From Candidatus Chloroheliaceae bacterium (GTDB lineage: Bacteria; Chloroflexota; Chloroflexia; Chloroheliales; Chloroheliaceae), in contig JACAUC010000006.1 of NCBI GenBank assembly GCA_013390945.1, positions 1-62,974 on the forward strand: a stretch of DNA of 62,974 nt, read 5' to 3'. Under the pieces are notes generated by a model, which saw only the letters and a list, made by a program, of their open reading frames with translations, did no database searches and was not told the origin of the DNA. The translations under genes and the position numbers were made by a program. Below are positions 8,203 through 16,276 of this stretch, piece by piece (position 1 is the first letter of the stretch; each line of letters starts with the position of its first letter).

Positions 8203-8679
8203 CTACCACTGAGCTGGAGTTGCTACCCTCAAATTTGGTTTCCCCTCCAATAGTCTTTTCAGGTTGACTAGACATTCGATGGTGGTGCGTTCGACATCTT
8301 TTTGCACCAACATTTTATCGAGTAACCAGCCAATTTTGCTTCCTGGCAGAGAATAATCGCTGATAAAAGTAACTTGGGTACCGCCCTGCGGTAGGGTCTT
8401 AAAGTACCACTTGGACGTACTTTTGACTCCACCAATGGAACGTGAGACCAGTTTAACATTCTCTTCAAATTCGACAATTTCGAGCGTAGACTTAATACCC
8501 ATTCCCATAAAAGTACCTGCAGCTTCTACCACTGCCCCAAGTCCTCGTTCCTTTGAACCGACTGGCTCAAATTTGGTAAAATTAGGGGTGTATTTTATGG
8601 CGTTATGCGGATTAGCGACGTAATCGAAAACTATTTCAAGCGGCACATTTATATCTATACACTTGGTTATTTCGGCCAT
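8203..8679 (-). CDS. SRPBCC-fold (polyketide cyclase/START-like) protein
   Basis: 158 residues with the typical beginning of a helix-grip protein: a beta strand, then VPLEIVFDYVANPHN, where a helix follows PxExVFDYVADP. It ends with a long C-terminal helix of the type KDVERTTIECLVNLKRLLE. The family binds hydrophobic ligands; polyketide cyclase/dehydrase and CoxG-like members are closest in pattern. There is no signal peptide and no catalytic motif that would fix a function. It is monocistronic with its own upstream gap. Confidence 0.8.
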   Translation of the reverse strand: MAEITKCIDINVPLEIVFDYVANPHNAIKYTPNFTKFEPVGSKERGLGAVVEAAGTFMGMGIKSTLEIVEFEENVKLVSRSIGGVKSTSKWYFKTLPQGGTQVTFISDYSLPGSKIGWLLDKMLVQKDVERTTIECLVNLKRLLEGKPNLRVATPAQW

Positions 8680-8789
8680 CGGGCAAGTTCAACCTCTTTC
8701 TCTATCTTCTTCCTCAAGCATAAGCAAGTTGTGTAGTCTTGCACTTATTTAGTAGGTAGATGAATTATACCCCTAAAACCGATTTTATG

Positions 8790-9164
8790 CTAAAGGTTGC
8801 TTGTACAACGCTGCTGGAGGTGCCACCGCCATTTACATATTTTACCCAGCCATTCTTTTTTACGTTTGACTTTGGCTTTGGCTTTTTGGGCTTTGGTTCT
8901 CTTATTTTTATCGCTAAAGTCGGTAAAGTTGCGTGTTTCCCGCTCCAGCTTGGCTCGTTGTGCCGCCATATTTTCTGCGTCGCGAAGTTTGTACTCCTCC
9001 TCGGTTATTAGTCCAAACGCATATTGGACATTATTCCAATCTATGACGTTATCATCAACAGTTTTTTCGTCGTAGGCCTTCTCGATCAGGGGTAGGGCTG
9101 CGGCGGCTTTAAGGTTAACCTCAAATCGGGATTGGAAATCCCTCTTACAGAATCTATTTGGAAG
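8790..9164 (-). pseudogene. 5'-truncated gene remnant downstream of mrp
   Basis: Reverse-strand open stretch of about 100 codons with protein-like composition: LPLIEKAYDEKTVDDN, then WNNVQYAFGLITEEEYKL, then a Lys/Arg-rich tail. No usable start codon exists before an internal ATG at 8969, which would leave only 59 residues (8790-8969). At its 5' side the frame runs straight into a family 1 REP-like copy (9122-9150). I read it as the 3' part of a gene whose beginning was lost. No family is recognised. The remaining 8680-8789 bp hold nothing I can name. Confidence 0.4.
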
Positions 9165-9171
9165 TTAACCT
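9114..9171. repeat. REP-like element, family 1, flanked by GTTAACCT direct repeats
   Basis: AAATCGGGATTGGAAATCCC followed by TCTTACAG at 9123-9150 is one copy of the 32-bp family. An 8-bp direct repeat GTTAACCT lies at 9114-9121 and 9164-9171, the second overlapping the mrp stop codon. This arrangement looks like an insertion footprint. Confidence 0.7.
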
Positions 9172-10220
9172 GTGATTGCCAGTGTACGACTTTTGAGAAG
9201 CGGCACGGACTCAACCATGAAATTACCAGCCAGCGCATCGGTTTCAAGGGAATGGTACTCTTCCAACTGACCGTTATCTATCATTTCGGCGGCGCGTGGG
9301 TCAATCGGTAGGCAAGCCAGCAATGGCCCACCAGCGGCTTCGGCTAGTGCTTCACCTTGGCTCTGCCCAAAGAGATGCAGCTTTTTGCCGCTATCTGGTA
9401 GCATTAGGTAGCTCATATTCTCTACTACCCCTACTATTGGGGTGTGCATTCTTTCTGCCAGCCTAATAGCTTTCTTGACAATACTCATTGCCAGCATTTG
9501 GGGCGTACCTACCAAGATAATGCCGTTGGTGGGAACCGATTGCATTATGGTGATGGCGGCATCACTGGTGCCGGGCGGCAGATCAATTAGCAGGTAATCT
9601 AGTTCACCCCAGAAGGTCTGGTTATAAAAATCCTTAATCATCTTGCCGATAAGTGGACCGCGCCAAATAATTGCCTCGTCCTCGCCCTTTACAAAATAGA
9701 GGCTGGAGATGATTTTAATCCCTTGGGCAGTCATCACCGGGATAATTTTGCCATCTTCGGCTTGGGCGGGACGTGCCTCCGTGCCAAAGGTGCGCGGCAT
9801 ACTTGGCCCGGTAATATCTGCATCCAAAATACCCACCCGGTATCCTAGCCGATTCAACCCAATCGCTAAAGCACTGGTGACATAAGATTTACCGACTCCA
9901 CCCTTGCCACTGATGATCGCGATGATTTTCTTAATCTTATCGGTGGTGGCGGTCTCGGTGCCGGGGGTGGGTGGTTTTAGGCCACCTGTCAGAACTTCAG
10001 GGATCGCGCTCGGCTCACGTAGGATCAAGTTCAAGTCAGCTAACACTGGTTCTAGTTCCAGCTTATGTCGCCTGACCCCATGTTCTATGGTATCTAGGGC
10101 CGCGATGGAGCAGGTGACGCAGCCCAACCCATGTTTCGCAAAGACCCGGATAGTGTCAGGATATTTTTCAACCACCTGCTTTATCACCATATCAGGTGTT
10201 ATGGTAGAGGTCTCTTCCAT
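9165..10220 (-). CDS. Mrp/NBP35-type P-loop ATPase with N-terminal DUF1858 domain
   Basis: Cytosolic Fe-S cluster carrier family (Mrp/ApbC). Residues 1-65 form a DUF1858-type domain (TPDMVIKQVVEKYPD, then GLGCVTCS), which itself bears a CxxC. The ATPase begins near residue 98 with the deviant Walker A GKGGVGKS, then DADITGPSMPR and LLIDLPPGTSD. The notable feature is that the usual CxxC after ENMSY, the pair that bridges the transferred [4Fe-4S] cluster, is absent: the site reads MSYLMLPDSGKKLHLFG. Either the N-terminal Cys pair substitutes or the protein is not a classical carrier. 351 residues. The upstream neighbour is the restriction-modification pair, with 2 nt between the methylase stop and this ATG. 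Confidence 0.85.
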   Translation of the reverse strand: MEETSTITPDMVIKQVVEKYPDTIRVFAKHGLGCVTCSIAALDTIEHGVRRHKLELEPVLADLNLILREPSAIPEVLTGGLKPPTPGTETATTDKIKKIIAIISGKGGVGKSYVTSALAIGLNRLGYRVGILDADITGPSMPRTFGTEARPAQAEDGKIIPVMTAQGIKIISSLYFVKGEDEAIIWRGPLIGKMIKDFYNQTFWGELDYLLIDLPPGTSDAAITIMQSVPTNGIILVGTPQMLAMSIVKKAIRLAERMHTPIVGVVENMSYLMLPDSGKKLHLFGQSQGEALAEAAGGPLLACLPIDPRAAEMIDNGQLEEYHSLETDALAGNFMVESVPLLKSRTLAITG

Positions 10221-10222
10221 AG

Positions 10223-11119
10223 TTAATTCCTACCACCTATAAATGAGAGTTGATTATACTCGATTGATTTGTCTTCTTCCAAGAGTGCATAGTTAGTTAT
10301 CAGAGCCTCGGTCATAGGGTTACGCAGATCCTCGGTTGACCCTACGTGGTAGAAATGTTCAAAAGTTTTAGTGAAAAAACCAGAACCTTGCCAATTTGCT
10401 TCAAGAAGAGGATTACTTCGGTATTTGTTACTATGCCAAGTTGACAGGAGAAACTTGGAAGGAGTTTCTTTGAGATGATTAATTAAAGCACTCTCGTCGT
10501 TTGCACTCCACGTATTAAAGTAATCTACGTGCCTACCAGCGTAAGGTGGATCAGCGTAGACAAAGTCATCCGGTTTACTTCTTACTAAAGTTGTACGAAA
10601 GTCGGCGATTTCAAAAATCCATTCGCTCCTACTTACCACTTCGCTAAAGGCTCTAACCTGATTTACGATTTTGGTTATATAAGCTTGGCTGAAACGCTCA
10701 GGTTTATGACAAAAGGGTACATTAAATTTACCATTTTTATTGAAGCGCATAACCCCATTAAAGCACGAACGATTGAGAAAGAGGAAATCCAGAGGATCTT
10801 TGCTTTTATTAAATCTTTCCCGCACTCGATAATAATATTCCTGATCCGTAGATAATTTCTTTCCTTCCTCTTCTAAAAAAATTTTGACTATTCCAGGTTT
10901 GATCGTTTGGTCTTGAATACCCCGATATAGTGAGATTATATGTTCGTTAGTATCGGTAAGGAGGGCTTGTTCTGGTTGAACGTTCAAGGCTACTACACAA
11001 GAGCCACAAAAAGGCTCGATCCAAGTGCCTTTTATTGGAGTTTTTAGACATTCTTTAATTAGAGGCACAAGCTTTGTTTTTATACCTTGACATTTAATCG
11101 GAGGTACTATTACTCCCAC
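10223..11119 (-). CDS. D12-class DNA adenine-N6 methyltransferase (predicted GATATC)
   Basis: 298 residues with all the hallmarks of the D12/Dam-like alpha-class: PPIKCQGIKTKLV (motif X), EPFCGSCVVAL (motif I, AdoMet binding, about 35-45), LNRSCFNGVMRFNKNG, and the catalytic DPPY at 190-193. M.EcoRV belongs to the same class. Its gene overlaps the EcoRV-like nuclease gene by 26 bp, so it is almost certainly the protecting methylase of that system. It starts with GTG at 11119 behind GGAGG (6-nt spacing). It is visibly more A+T-rich than the flanking genes, in keeping with horizontal acquisition. Specificity is inferred from the nuclease, not seen directly. Confidence 0.93.
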   Translation of the reverse strand: MGVIVPPIKCQGIKTKLVPLIKECLKTPIKGTWIEPFCGSCVVALNVQPEQALLTDTNEHIISLYRGIQDQTIKPGIVKIFLEEEGKKLSTDQEYYYRVRERFNKSKDPLDFLFLNRSCFNGVMRFNKNGKFNVPFCHKPERFSQAYITKIVNQVRAFSEVVSRSEWIFEIADFRTTLVRSKPDDFVYADPPYAGRHVDYFNTWSANDESALINHLKETPSKFLLSTWHSNKYRSNPLLEANWQGSGFFTKTFEHFYHVGSTEDLRNPMTEALITNYALLEEDKSIEYNQLSFIGGRN

Positions 11120-11978
11120 TTGGAGCCTCCTTAGTAAAATTAGTGTCTAAATCCTCTAAACGTTTAGCGGTCTCGATACTGATGTCAGGGTTAAGATTCT
11201 TGTAAGCACTATAGGAGACGAGGTTTTGGTAGGGTCTATTTGTTTCTGCGGCTCTTGCCATATCATTGGTTAAGTAAAACATCCAATAATCATCGTATAT
11301 ATGCTCTCCCAATTCACTAAAAGGGCCAGTACCATTAATTAACTGCTCTATACGAGTTACTGAGCCTATGTTCTTAGTATTTCCACTACCTGGAAGAGAG
11401 CTTGCAATTCTATATTTTGGTTGAGCAAAAAACACAAAATCCTTTATCACAGAATTTATTTTCTCTAGCTCATCCAATGAATGAATGTTGCGCTCATTTA
11501 TAAACTCTTCAGCTTTGGAATAAATAACTCCGAGAACTATATGAGATTTATATTCTTTGTATGGAAAAACAATGTTTTTATGGCTATTACGGTCATGGAA
11601 ATATCCAGTAAATGCACCGAGAGTCATGCCATTAACACTTACAGAGTCTGTTCGATAGGTGCTTTTTATATCAACAGCATATTTATTTCCGGTCTCTCTA
11701 TCAATAAAGGAGATGTCGGGATAAAAGTTTTGCTGAGAAGATATTACCATTTCGTAGTCGTACTTCTTTGCAAAGTCAGCTAATTTGGGAAATAGAAGCA
11801 GCTCTAAAACTTTAGATATAACTTTTGTATCCACAGAAATTGTGTAGACTCGTTTATAAACATCTATAAATCCTTTAACAATCCAGTCACCTTTTTCTGT
11901 GGCAACGGCTTCTGTAAATGCTTTGGCTTCTTCTTGCAAAGCCAATAAGAATTTATCTTTACCCAAAGTAGTTAACAC
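11094..11978 (-). CDS. EcoRV-like type II restriction endonuclease
   Basis: 294 residues with clear EcoRV resemblance along much of its length. DTKVISKVLEL (Glu59 in the place of EcoRV Glu45) is followed by QQNFYPDIS (Asp88, equivalent to Asp74), AVDIKSTY (Asp103 and Lys105, equivalent to Asp90 and Lys92), then KNIVFPYKEYKSHIVLG. The recognition-loop segment GSGNTKNIGS matches EcoRV GSGNTTNIGS except Thr to Lys. The PD-(D/E)xK catalytic set is complete, so an active blunt cutter at GATATC is the prediction. The protein is longer than EcoRV (about 245 residues), with extra residues at the N-terminus and between the core and the recognition loop. GTG start 3 nt after the upstream helicase stop, with GAGGT before it. 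A+T-rich. Confidence 0.93.
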   Translation of the reverse strand: MLTTLGKDKFLLALQEEAKAFTEAVATEKGDWIVKGFIDVYKRVYTISVDTKVISKVLELLLFPKLADFAKKYDYEMVISSQQNFYPDISFIDRETGNKYAVDIKSTYRTDSVSVNGMTLGAFTGYFHDRNSHKNIVFPYKEYKSHIVLGVIYSKAEEFINERNIHSLDELEKINSVIKDFVFFAQPKYRIASSLPGSGNTKNIGSVTRIEQLINGTGPFSELGEHIYDDYWMFYLTNDMARAAETNRPYQNLVSYSAYKNLNPDISIETAKRLEDLDTNFTKEAPSGSNSTSD

Positions 11979-11981
11979 CGC

Positions 11982-14900
11982 TTATACCTCATCCGACGGG
12001 TGGTGCAACCACTCTCCCGTCTGCGGAATCAGTTGGTCGAGGGTGTCGCGGCGGAGTGATAAGGCTGGCAACGAATTAAGGAAGAGTGAACCATAACTCT
12101 TGCGGGTTAGGCGACTATCCAGCATCACCACCACGCCGGGTGTTTGAAGACCACTCAACAATCGCTCAAAAGCTTGGCGGAAGCGCAGAATAGTGCGTGG
12201 CAGGCTATACTGGACGAAAGGGTCATCAAAGAGACGGCTCTCGCTACGAGCAGCAAAGAGCGGATCGCCGGGTGGGTCAAACGGCAATTTGGTAATCGCT
12301 AAGGTATTGAAAATAGCCCTATTTTCGGCGGCATCATCCTGATTAAAATCGTTAGCCTCCCAATAGTTAAGGTTACTGAGCATCAAGGAGTGATGCGTAT
12401 TTCTAAAGCGATCCATAATGCTGCGGCGGGTTCCGTCTAACCCTTGCCCTAATACTAAAATATTATCGGCTTCCAAAGAACGCTGAATCGCTTTATAGGT
12501 CATTCGCAAGGCACTATTGGATGAAAAGAGTACTAGAGTCCGTCCTTTAGAACTTCTTGCCAGTTCCGTTATATATTGATCCACGTTCTTTTGATAGTTG
12601 TTTTGGTTTGGCTCCGGCAAATCGGTCGGTAGATACATCAGAATATTGGAGTAGTCGCGTTCGGGTGAAAGTCTTACCTCGCGGCTTTCATACTCGCGCA
12701 AGCCCAACCGCTCCTTGATAAAAGAAAAATCACCATCGGTAGTTAAAGTCGAACTAATTAGGGCCACACTCTTCTTTTTGCTAAAGAGGTGTTTATCCAA
12801 AGACGGGGCAACCTGAAGGGGTTGACTAAAGAGACTTATCAATCCAGTGCGGGGATGAGCGGCCAGCCAAAAGACATTGGACGCATCGCCTCCTTCAAAG
12901 GCATCGGTCAATTTAGAAAGGAGCGTATCGGTCTGATTGACATAATAATCCAAATCTAGGCTTAGCCACTCAAACTGATTTAGTTGCGACTTAATCGGCT
13001 CACATGCCTCGCGCAGGTCGCGCACTAGGTAATAAAGCTCATCCCAATTAAGTTTGAAAGCTTCCCAAGGGCCAGCTAACTCATTCCAAACATTACTCTG
13101 CCGGAATTTATAATCTAGCCGGATACGTCCATCGCCTTGCCCGGTCTCCTGATTGCGTTGCTGCAAGATTGCGCCTAATTCTTGGAGTAATACTCCAGCG
13201 GCATTACGGGCCTGTTCTACTTGGGCCATTATTTGTAGCCGGAAATTGACCAACAATTCTTGGGCGGCTTGGGTAGTCTCCTTGTTAGAATATTGGGCCA
13301 AGTTATGAATAAAGCCGCTATAACCTCCGCTAGGCTGCCAAGTGGTCGGGCGACTGATCCAATCTAGGAAGTCAAAGAGATGGTTGGGGGTGATAACTGT
13401 GCCAAATTGTCGCCCGGCTTCGTCCTCGAAATGGTGTGCTTCATCTATAATCAGGTGATCGTAAGCGGGTAAGGTTCCGGCTTGCCCTTGCAAATCAGCC
13501 AATACTAGGGCTTGATCGGCGACTATAATATGCGCTCCTTCGGCTCGTTGGCGGGCGCGGTTAAAAAAGCACTGCTGTTGTTGGGGGCAATAAGCCGCCG
13601 GACAGAGCCCTTTTTGGCTGTTAAACCGTGACCACAGTCGTTCCTGATTAGTAATGCGTAGTTCGGCACTATCTCCTACGGCTGTATTGGGCAACCAGAG
13701 TAGCACCTTAATCAGCATCTTTTTTTCGTCGCCAGTGAGTGCTTCGTTTTTGCGGAAGATTTCCCAGCGCCGTAGGCAAAGGTAATTATTCTGAGATTTA
13801 ACGTTAGCTGCCGTGAAGGATTTTTTTTCTTCTTTACCCGCCGACTTACGCCGTTTTTTGTCGGGCTTACTGTCGCCCTCTTCTTTCGCTTGCAATATTT
13901 GTTGCAATTCGGGGATCAGACGATTGATTAAACGGTCGCGTTGGGCCTCACTATTGACCGCAAGCACCACGCTTTCTCCCTGTTCCATCGCCACTTGAAC
14001 CGCAGGTAGTAAAAAACCGAGGGCGCGTTCCCGCTCGTTACCCTGCACTTCCAGCAAAAGGTGTTGCCCTGCTTCAAAAGCGGCATTGATGGTCTGTGCC
14101 ATAGTTTCGACGCGATGGCTATATTTTTCATAGGGAATTTCAGGGGGTTGGGGATTGGGTCGCAAGGGTTCGGGTGTCTCTTGGGGTATCAGGAACATAA
14201 AGTCGAGTTCGTCGGTTCCTTCTTTTTGCCCGTGTTTTTCGGCCAATTGTTGTTTGAGTTTGGCACCCAAGTTGCCCAAAGCTCCGCTACTCTGTAGCCT
14301 TGCCGCCTGAAGTTGGTTTTCTGCCACATCCAGAAAGAGTTGGCGCGGTGTCCAATTTGGTAACTCCTTCGCAATGCGGTTTACCTCGTGCAAGACTTGG
14401 GGGGGTAACTCTTCAATTTTCGCGGCTAATCTGGCAAAGACGTGCATCGCCATCACTGTGTCAGCCATTGCCCGGTGCGATTCGCCCACATGTACGTTCA
14501 AGGCTCCCGCTACCGCTACCAAGCTATAATTTCCTGTTTGGGGCAGAAGTAAAGTTGCCAGTTCGTAAGTATCAAGGGCCGGATTTGTTACCTCGAAATT
14601 GTGTCGCGCTAAGAAACCAATATCGCTCTCAATGGAGTGACCTACAATCGGAAAATTACCCAAAAAATCGCGCAGCCGTTCCTCAATTTGGCTAAAAGGA
14701 GGGGCGTTTTGGACATCGGATTGGCTAATGCCGGTCAGGTGAGTAATTTTGTAGGGGATCGGATTTTTGGGCTTGACATAGGTTTGCCATTGATCCATTA
14801 CACGGGTTACTCCACCCTGTTCTAGCTTGAATTTGATGACCGCTACTTCAATAATTTCACCGCTCTCAGCATCCACGCCAGTACTTTCGGTGTCAATGGC

Positions 14901-14996
14901 AACATAAACCTGTCCTTTGGGCGGTTCATTTTTAGGTTCCGCTCGACCTGATCGCTCTTGGGGACGGTAACCTCCCCGTCGCTGTTCTACACTCAT
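11982..14996 (-). CDS. DEDDh exonuclease fused to DinG-type XPD-like helicase with degenerate ATPase site
   Basis: 1004 residues. The N-terminal DnaQ-like 3'-5' exonuclease (about 30-195) is intact: AIDTEST (Asp35, Glu37), GHSIESD (Asp125) and HRAMAD (His174, Asp179). The rest follows DinG, including a Fe-S cysteine set (YLCLRR, then LCPAAYCPQQQQC) and the DEAH box IIDEAHHFEDEA. However, motif I, normally EAGTGTGKS/T, reads EVQGNERERALG (about 316-327) with no P-loop Lys. The WEGVD motif reads WEAND, and the motif VI QxxGR reads QAFER. A working helicase motor is therefore unlikely. Possible roles are a DNA- or RNA-binding scaffold or a regulated nuclease. Starts at ATG 14996. Confidence 0.9.
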   Translation of the reverse strand: MSVEQRRGGYRPQERSGRAEPKNEPPKGQVYVAIDTESTGVDAESGEIIEVAVIKFKLEQGGVTRVMDQWQTYVKPKNPIPYKITHLTGISQSDVQNAPPFSQIEERLRDFLGNFPIVGHSIESDIGFLARHNFEVTNPALDTYELATLLLPQTGNYSLVAVAGALNVHVGESHRAMADTVMAMHVFARLAAKIEELPPQVLHEVNRIAKELPNWTPRQLFLDVAENQLQAARLQSSGALGNLGAKLKQQLAEKHGQKEGTDELDFMFLIPQETPEPLRPNPQPPEIPYEKYSHRVETMAQTINAAFEAGQHLLLEVQGNERERALGFLLPAVQVAMEQGESVVLAVNSEAQRDRLINRLIPELQQILQAKEEGDSKPDKKRRKSAGKEEKKSFTAANVKSQNNYLCLRRWEIFRKNEALTGDEKKMLIKVLLWLPNTAVGDSAELRITNQERLWSRFNSQKGLCPAAYCPQQQQCFFNRARQRAEGAHIIVADQALVLADLQGQAGTLPAYDHLIIDEAHHFEDEAGRQFGTVITPNHLFDFLDWISRPTTWQPSGGYSGFIHNLAQYSNKETTQAAQELLVNFRLQIMAQVEQARNAAGVLLQELGAILQQRNQETGQGDGRIRLDYKFRQSNVWNELAGPWEAFKLNWDELYYLVRDLREACEPIKSQLNQFEWLSLDLDYYVNQTDTLLSKLTDAFEGGDASNVFWLAAHPRTGLISLFSQPLQVAPSLDKHLFSKKKSVALISSTLTTDGDFSFIKERLGLREYESREVRLSPERDYSNILMYLPTDLPEPNQNNYQKNVDQYITELARSSKGRTLVLFSSNSALRMTYKAIQRSLEADNILVLGQGLDGTRRSIMDRFRNTHHSLMLSNLNYWEANDFNQDDAAENRAIFNTLAITKLPFDPPGDPLFAARSESRLFDDPFVQYSLPRTILRFRQAFERLLSGLQTPGVVVMLDSRLTRKSYGSLFLNSLPALSLRRDTLDQLIPQTGEWLHHPSDEV

Positions 14997-15044
14997 CTTT
15001 AATTGCTATCCTTTACGTTAACGCTAACAGGTCTTAAATTTCGC

Positions 15045-15806
15045 TTAGTTGGCTTTGGGTACGCCCGTTTCAAGGAAAGTCCAGATCTCGTTGAGACTCT
15101 CAATCCGAATCGAGCGTTGTAAAGGAGTTAACGGCCCTTTTTTTTCAAAGTGCAATTGCTCGTTACGGCGATCCAGCCAGAGTGCCGCCATATTTACTTT
15201 CCAAGCTCCTTCTATGTCTGATTTGAAAGTATCTCCGATGTGAAAAGCTTGGTGTGGTTCGGCCTTGATCTGCGAAAGGGCCGTTTCAAAAATACGAGGC
15301 TGCGGCTTAGGACAACCCACGCGGGCGGAAGTAAGAATTACCTCAAAATATTGGGTCAGACCAAGACTGTTGCAAAGTTCGGGTAAATGCCAACCCCAAT
15401 TGCTAATAATACCGAGCCGATAGCCTTCGGCTTTTAGCCTTTCTAGGACACTACGAGTTTCAGGATAGAGCGGATAAGTAGCTGGGTCTTCAAAGGCTTC
15501 GATTATTTTCCAGAAAATTTCGTCATGTACCCTAGGTGGGAGGCCCAAGCGTTCCATTACCCGCTTTTCGACTTCGCGTTGCCACGCGCGGCTGGCCTCC
15601 AGCGTAGTCTCATAGTTGGCCGTATGATCCTCCTTGGAAACAATGCCCCAACTATAATCTATCGCTTGCTCCACCTCACCAAACGGCAAATCATAACCAG
15701 CCTTCTGAAAGATCTGGTGATAGATAGTTTTCCAGCTAGGATTGAGATCTACCAGCGTCGAACCCATATCAAAAAAGACCGTTGTATAAATTTTATTGGG
15801 TGACAA
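15045..15806 (-). CDS. HAD-superfamily hydrolase
   Basis: 253 residues of the haloacid dehalogenase-like phosphatase fold with a helical cap. Motif I is FFDMGSTLVD (nucleophile Asp, although the general acid position is Gly as in dehalogenase-like and YjjG-like members). Motif II is ISNWGW, motif III is GCPKPQPRIF (Lys), and motif IV is HIGDTFKSDIEGAW (acidic pair). A small-molecule phosphatase such as a nucleotide or sugar-phosphate phosphatase is plausible. The TTG start at 15806 has GGAG 11 nt upstream. It lies 48 nt from the exonuclease-helicase gene and could be first in that transcription unit. Confidence 0.85.
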   Translation of the reverse strand: MSPNKIYTTVFFDMGSTLVDLNPSWKTIYHQIFQKAGYDLPFGEVEQAIDYSWGIVSKEDHTANYETTLEASRAWQREVEKRVMERLGLPPRVHDEIFWKIIEAFEDPATYPLYPETRSVLERLKAEGYRLGIISNWGWHLPELCNSLGLTQYFEVILTSARVGCPKPQPRIFETALSQIKAEPHQAFHIGDTFKSDIEGAWKVNMAALWLDRRNEQLHFEKKGPLTPLQRSIRIESLNEIWTFLETGVPKAN

Positions 15807-15896
15807 GAAAAAATATGCTCCGCTTCTAGGTGTTACTAAAAAATTTAGCTGCTAAACCTGAGCGAACCAATTGTCTCAGGTGCTTTATTACGTATC

Positions 15897-15971
15897 TTCT
15901 CAATAAGTTTATGGCATAAACCTGCCTTAGAGAGGGCGTATGCAATACGCCCCTACCCCGAAATTTTGAGA
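15897..15971. repeat. REP-like element, family 2 (short copy)
   Basis: GGGCGTATGCAATACGCCCC then TACC: a perfect hairpin (8-bp arms, GCA loop) bordered by CTAC. AAGTTTATGGCATAAACCT to its left is the degenerate second hairpin. Ends TCTCAATA and TTTTGAGA are inverted with respect to each other. Confidence 0.8.
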
Positions 15972-16028
15972 ATTTATTCTTACCCATGATAGCTTAAAGC
16001 GGCCCTTGAGTCAACGAATAAGCCTGAA

Positions 16029-16181
16029 GTAACTGTTCAGACTTATGGTAACGATTTTTAAAAAAGTGGGGATTTTCATCCTTTTTACAGCCAATTTGGT
16101 GCTATGCGAACGGCTACATTGTCAAAAATGCCCTCAAAGTGGGAATTGTTTGCACTTTTTAGGGTAAGTCTGAACAGTTAC
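16029..16181. mobile_element. MITE-like element with perfect 17-bp terminal inverted repeats
   Basis: GTAACTGTTCAGACTTA at 16029-16045 is exactly inverted at 16165-16181. The 153-bp element has no coding capacity and A/T-rich interior words such as AAAAAGTG near both ends. CCTGAA occurs just outside each end (16023-16028 and 16183-16188), a possible short duplication offset by one base. It resembles a non-autonomous derivative of a DDE insertion sequence; the parent is not in the window. The rest of the 15807-16276 gap holds only the REP-like copy. Confidence 0.7.
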
Positions 16182-16276
16182 ACCTGAATATCTATAGCAA
16201 CGCACTATAGGTTCCCTGAAGGTGATACAGCTACAGTATAATTCAGCCAAGGAATCTCTAGCAAATTAGAAGACTT

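Noticed and set aside
8760..9075. Plus-strand frames between the SRPBCC and mrp genes
   Set aside because: Phe/Leu-rich mirror frames of the reverse-strand remnant, which has the more natural composition.
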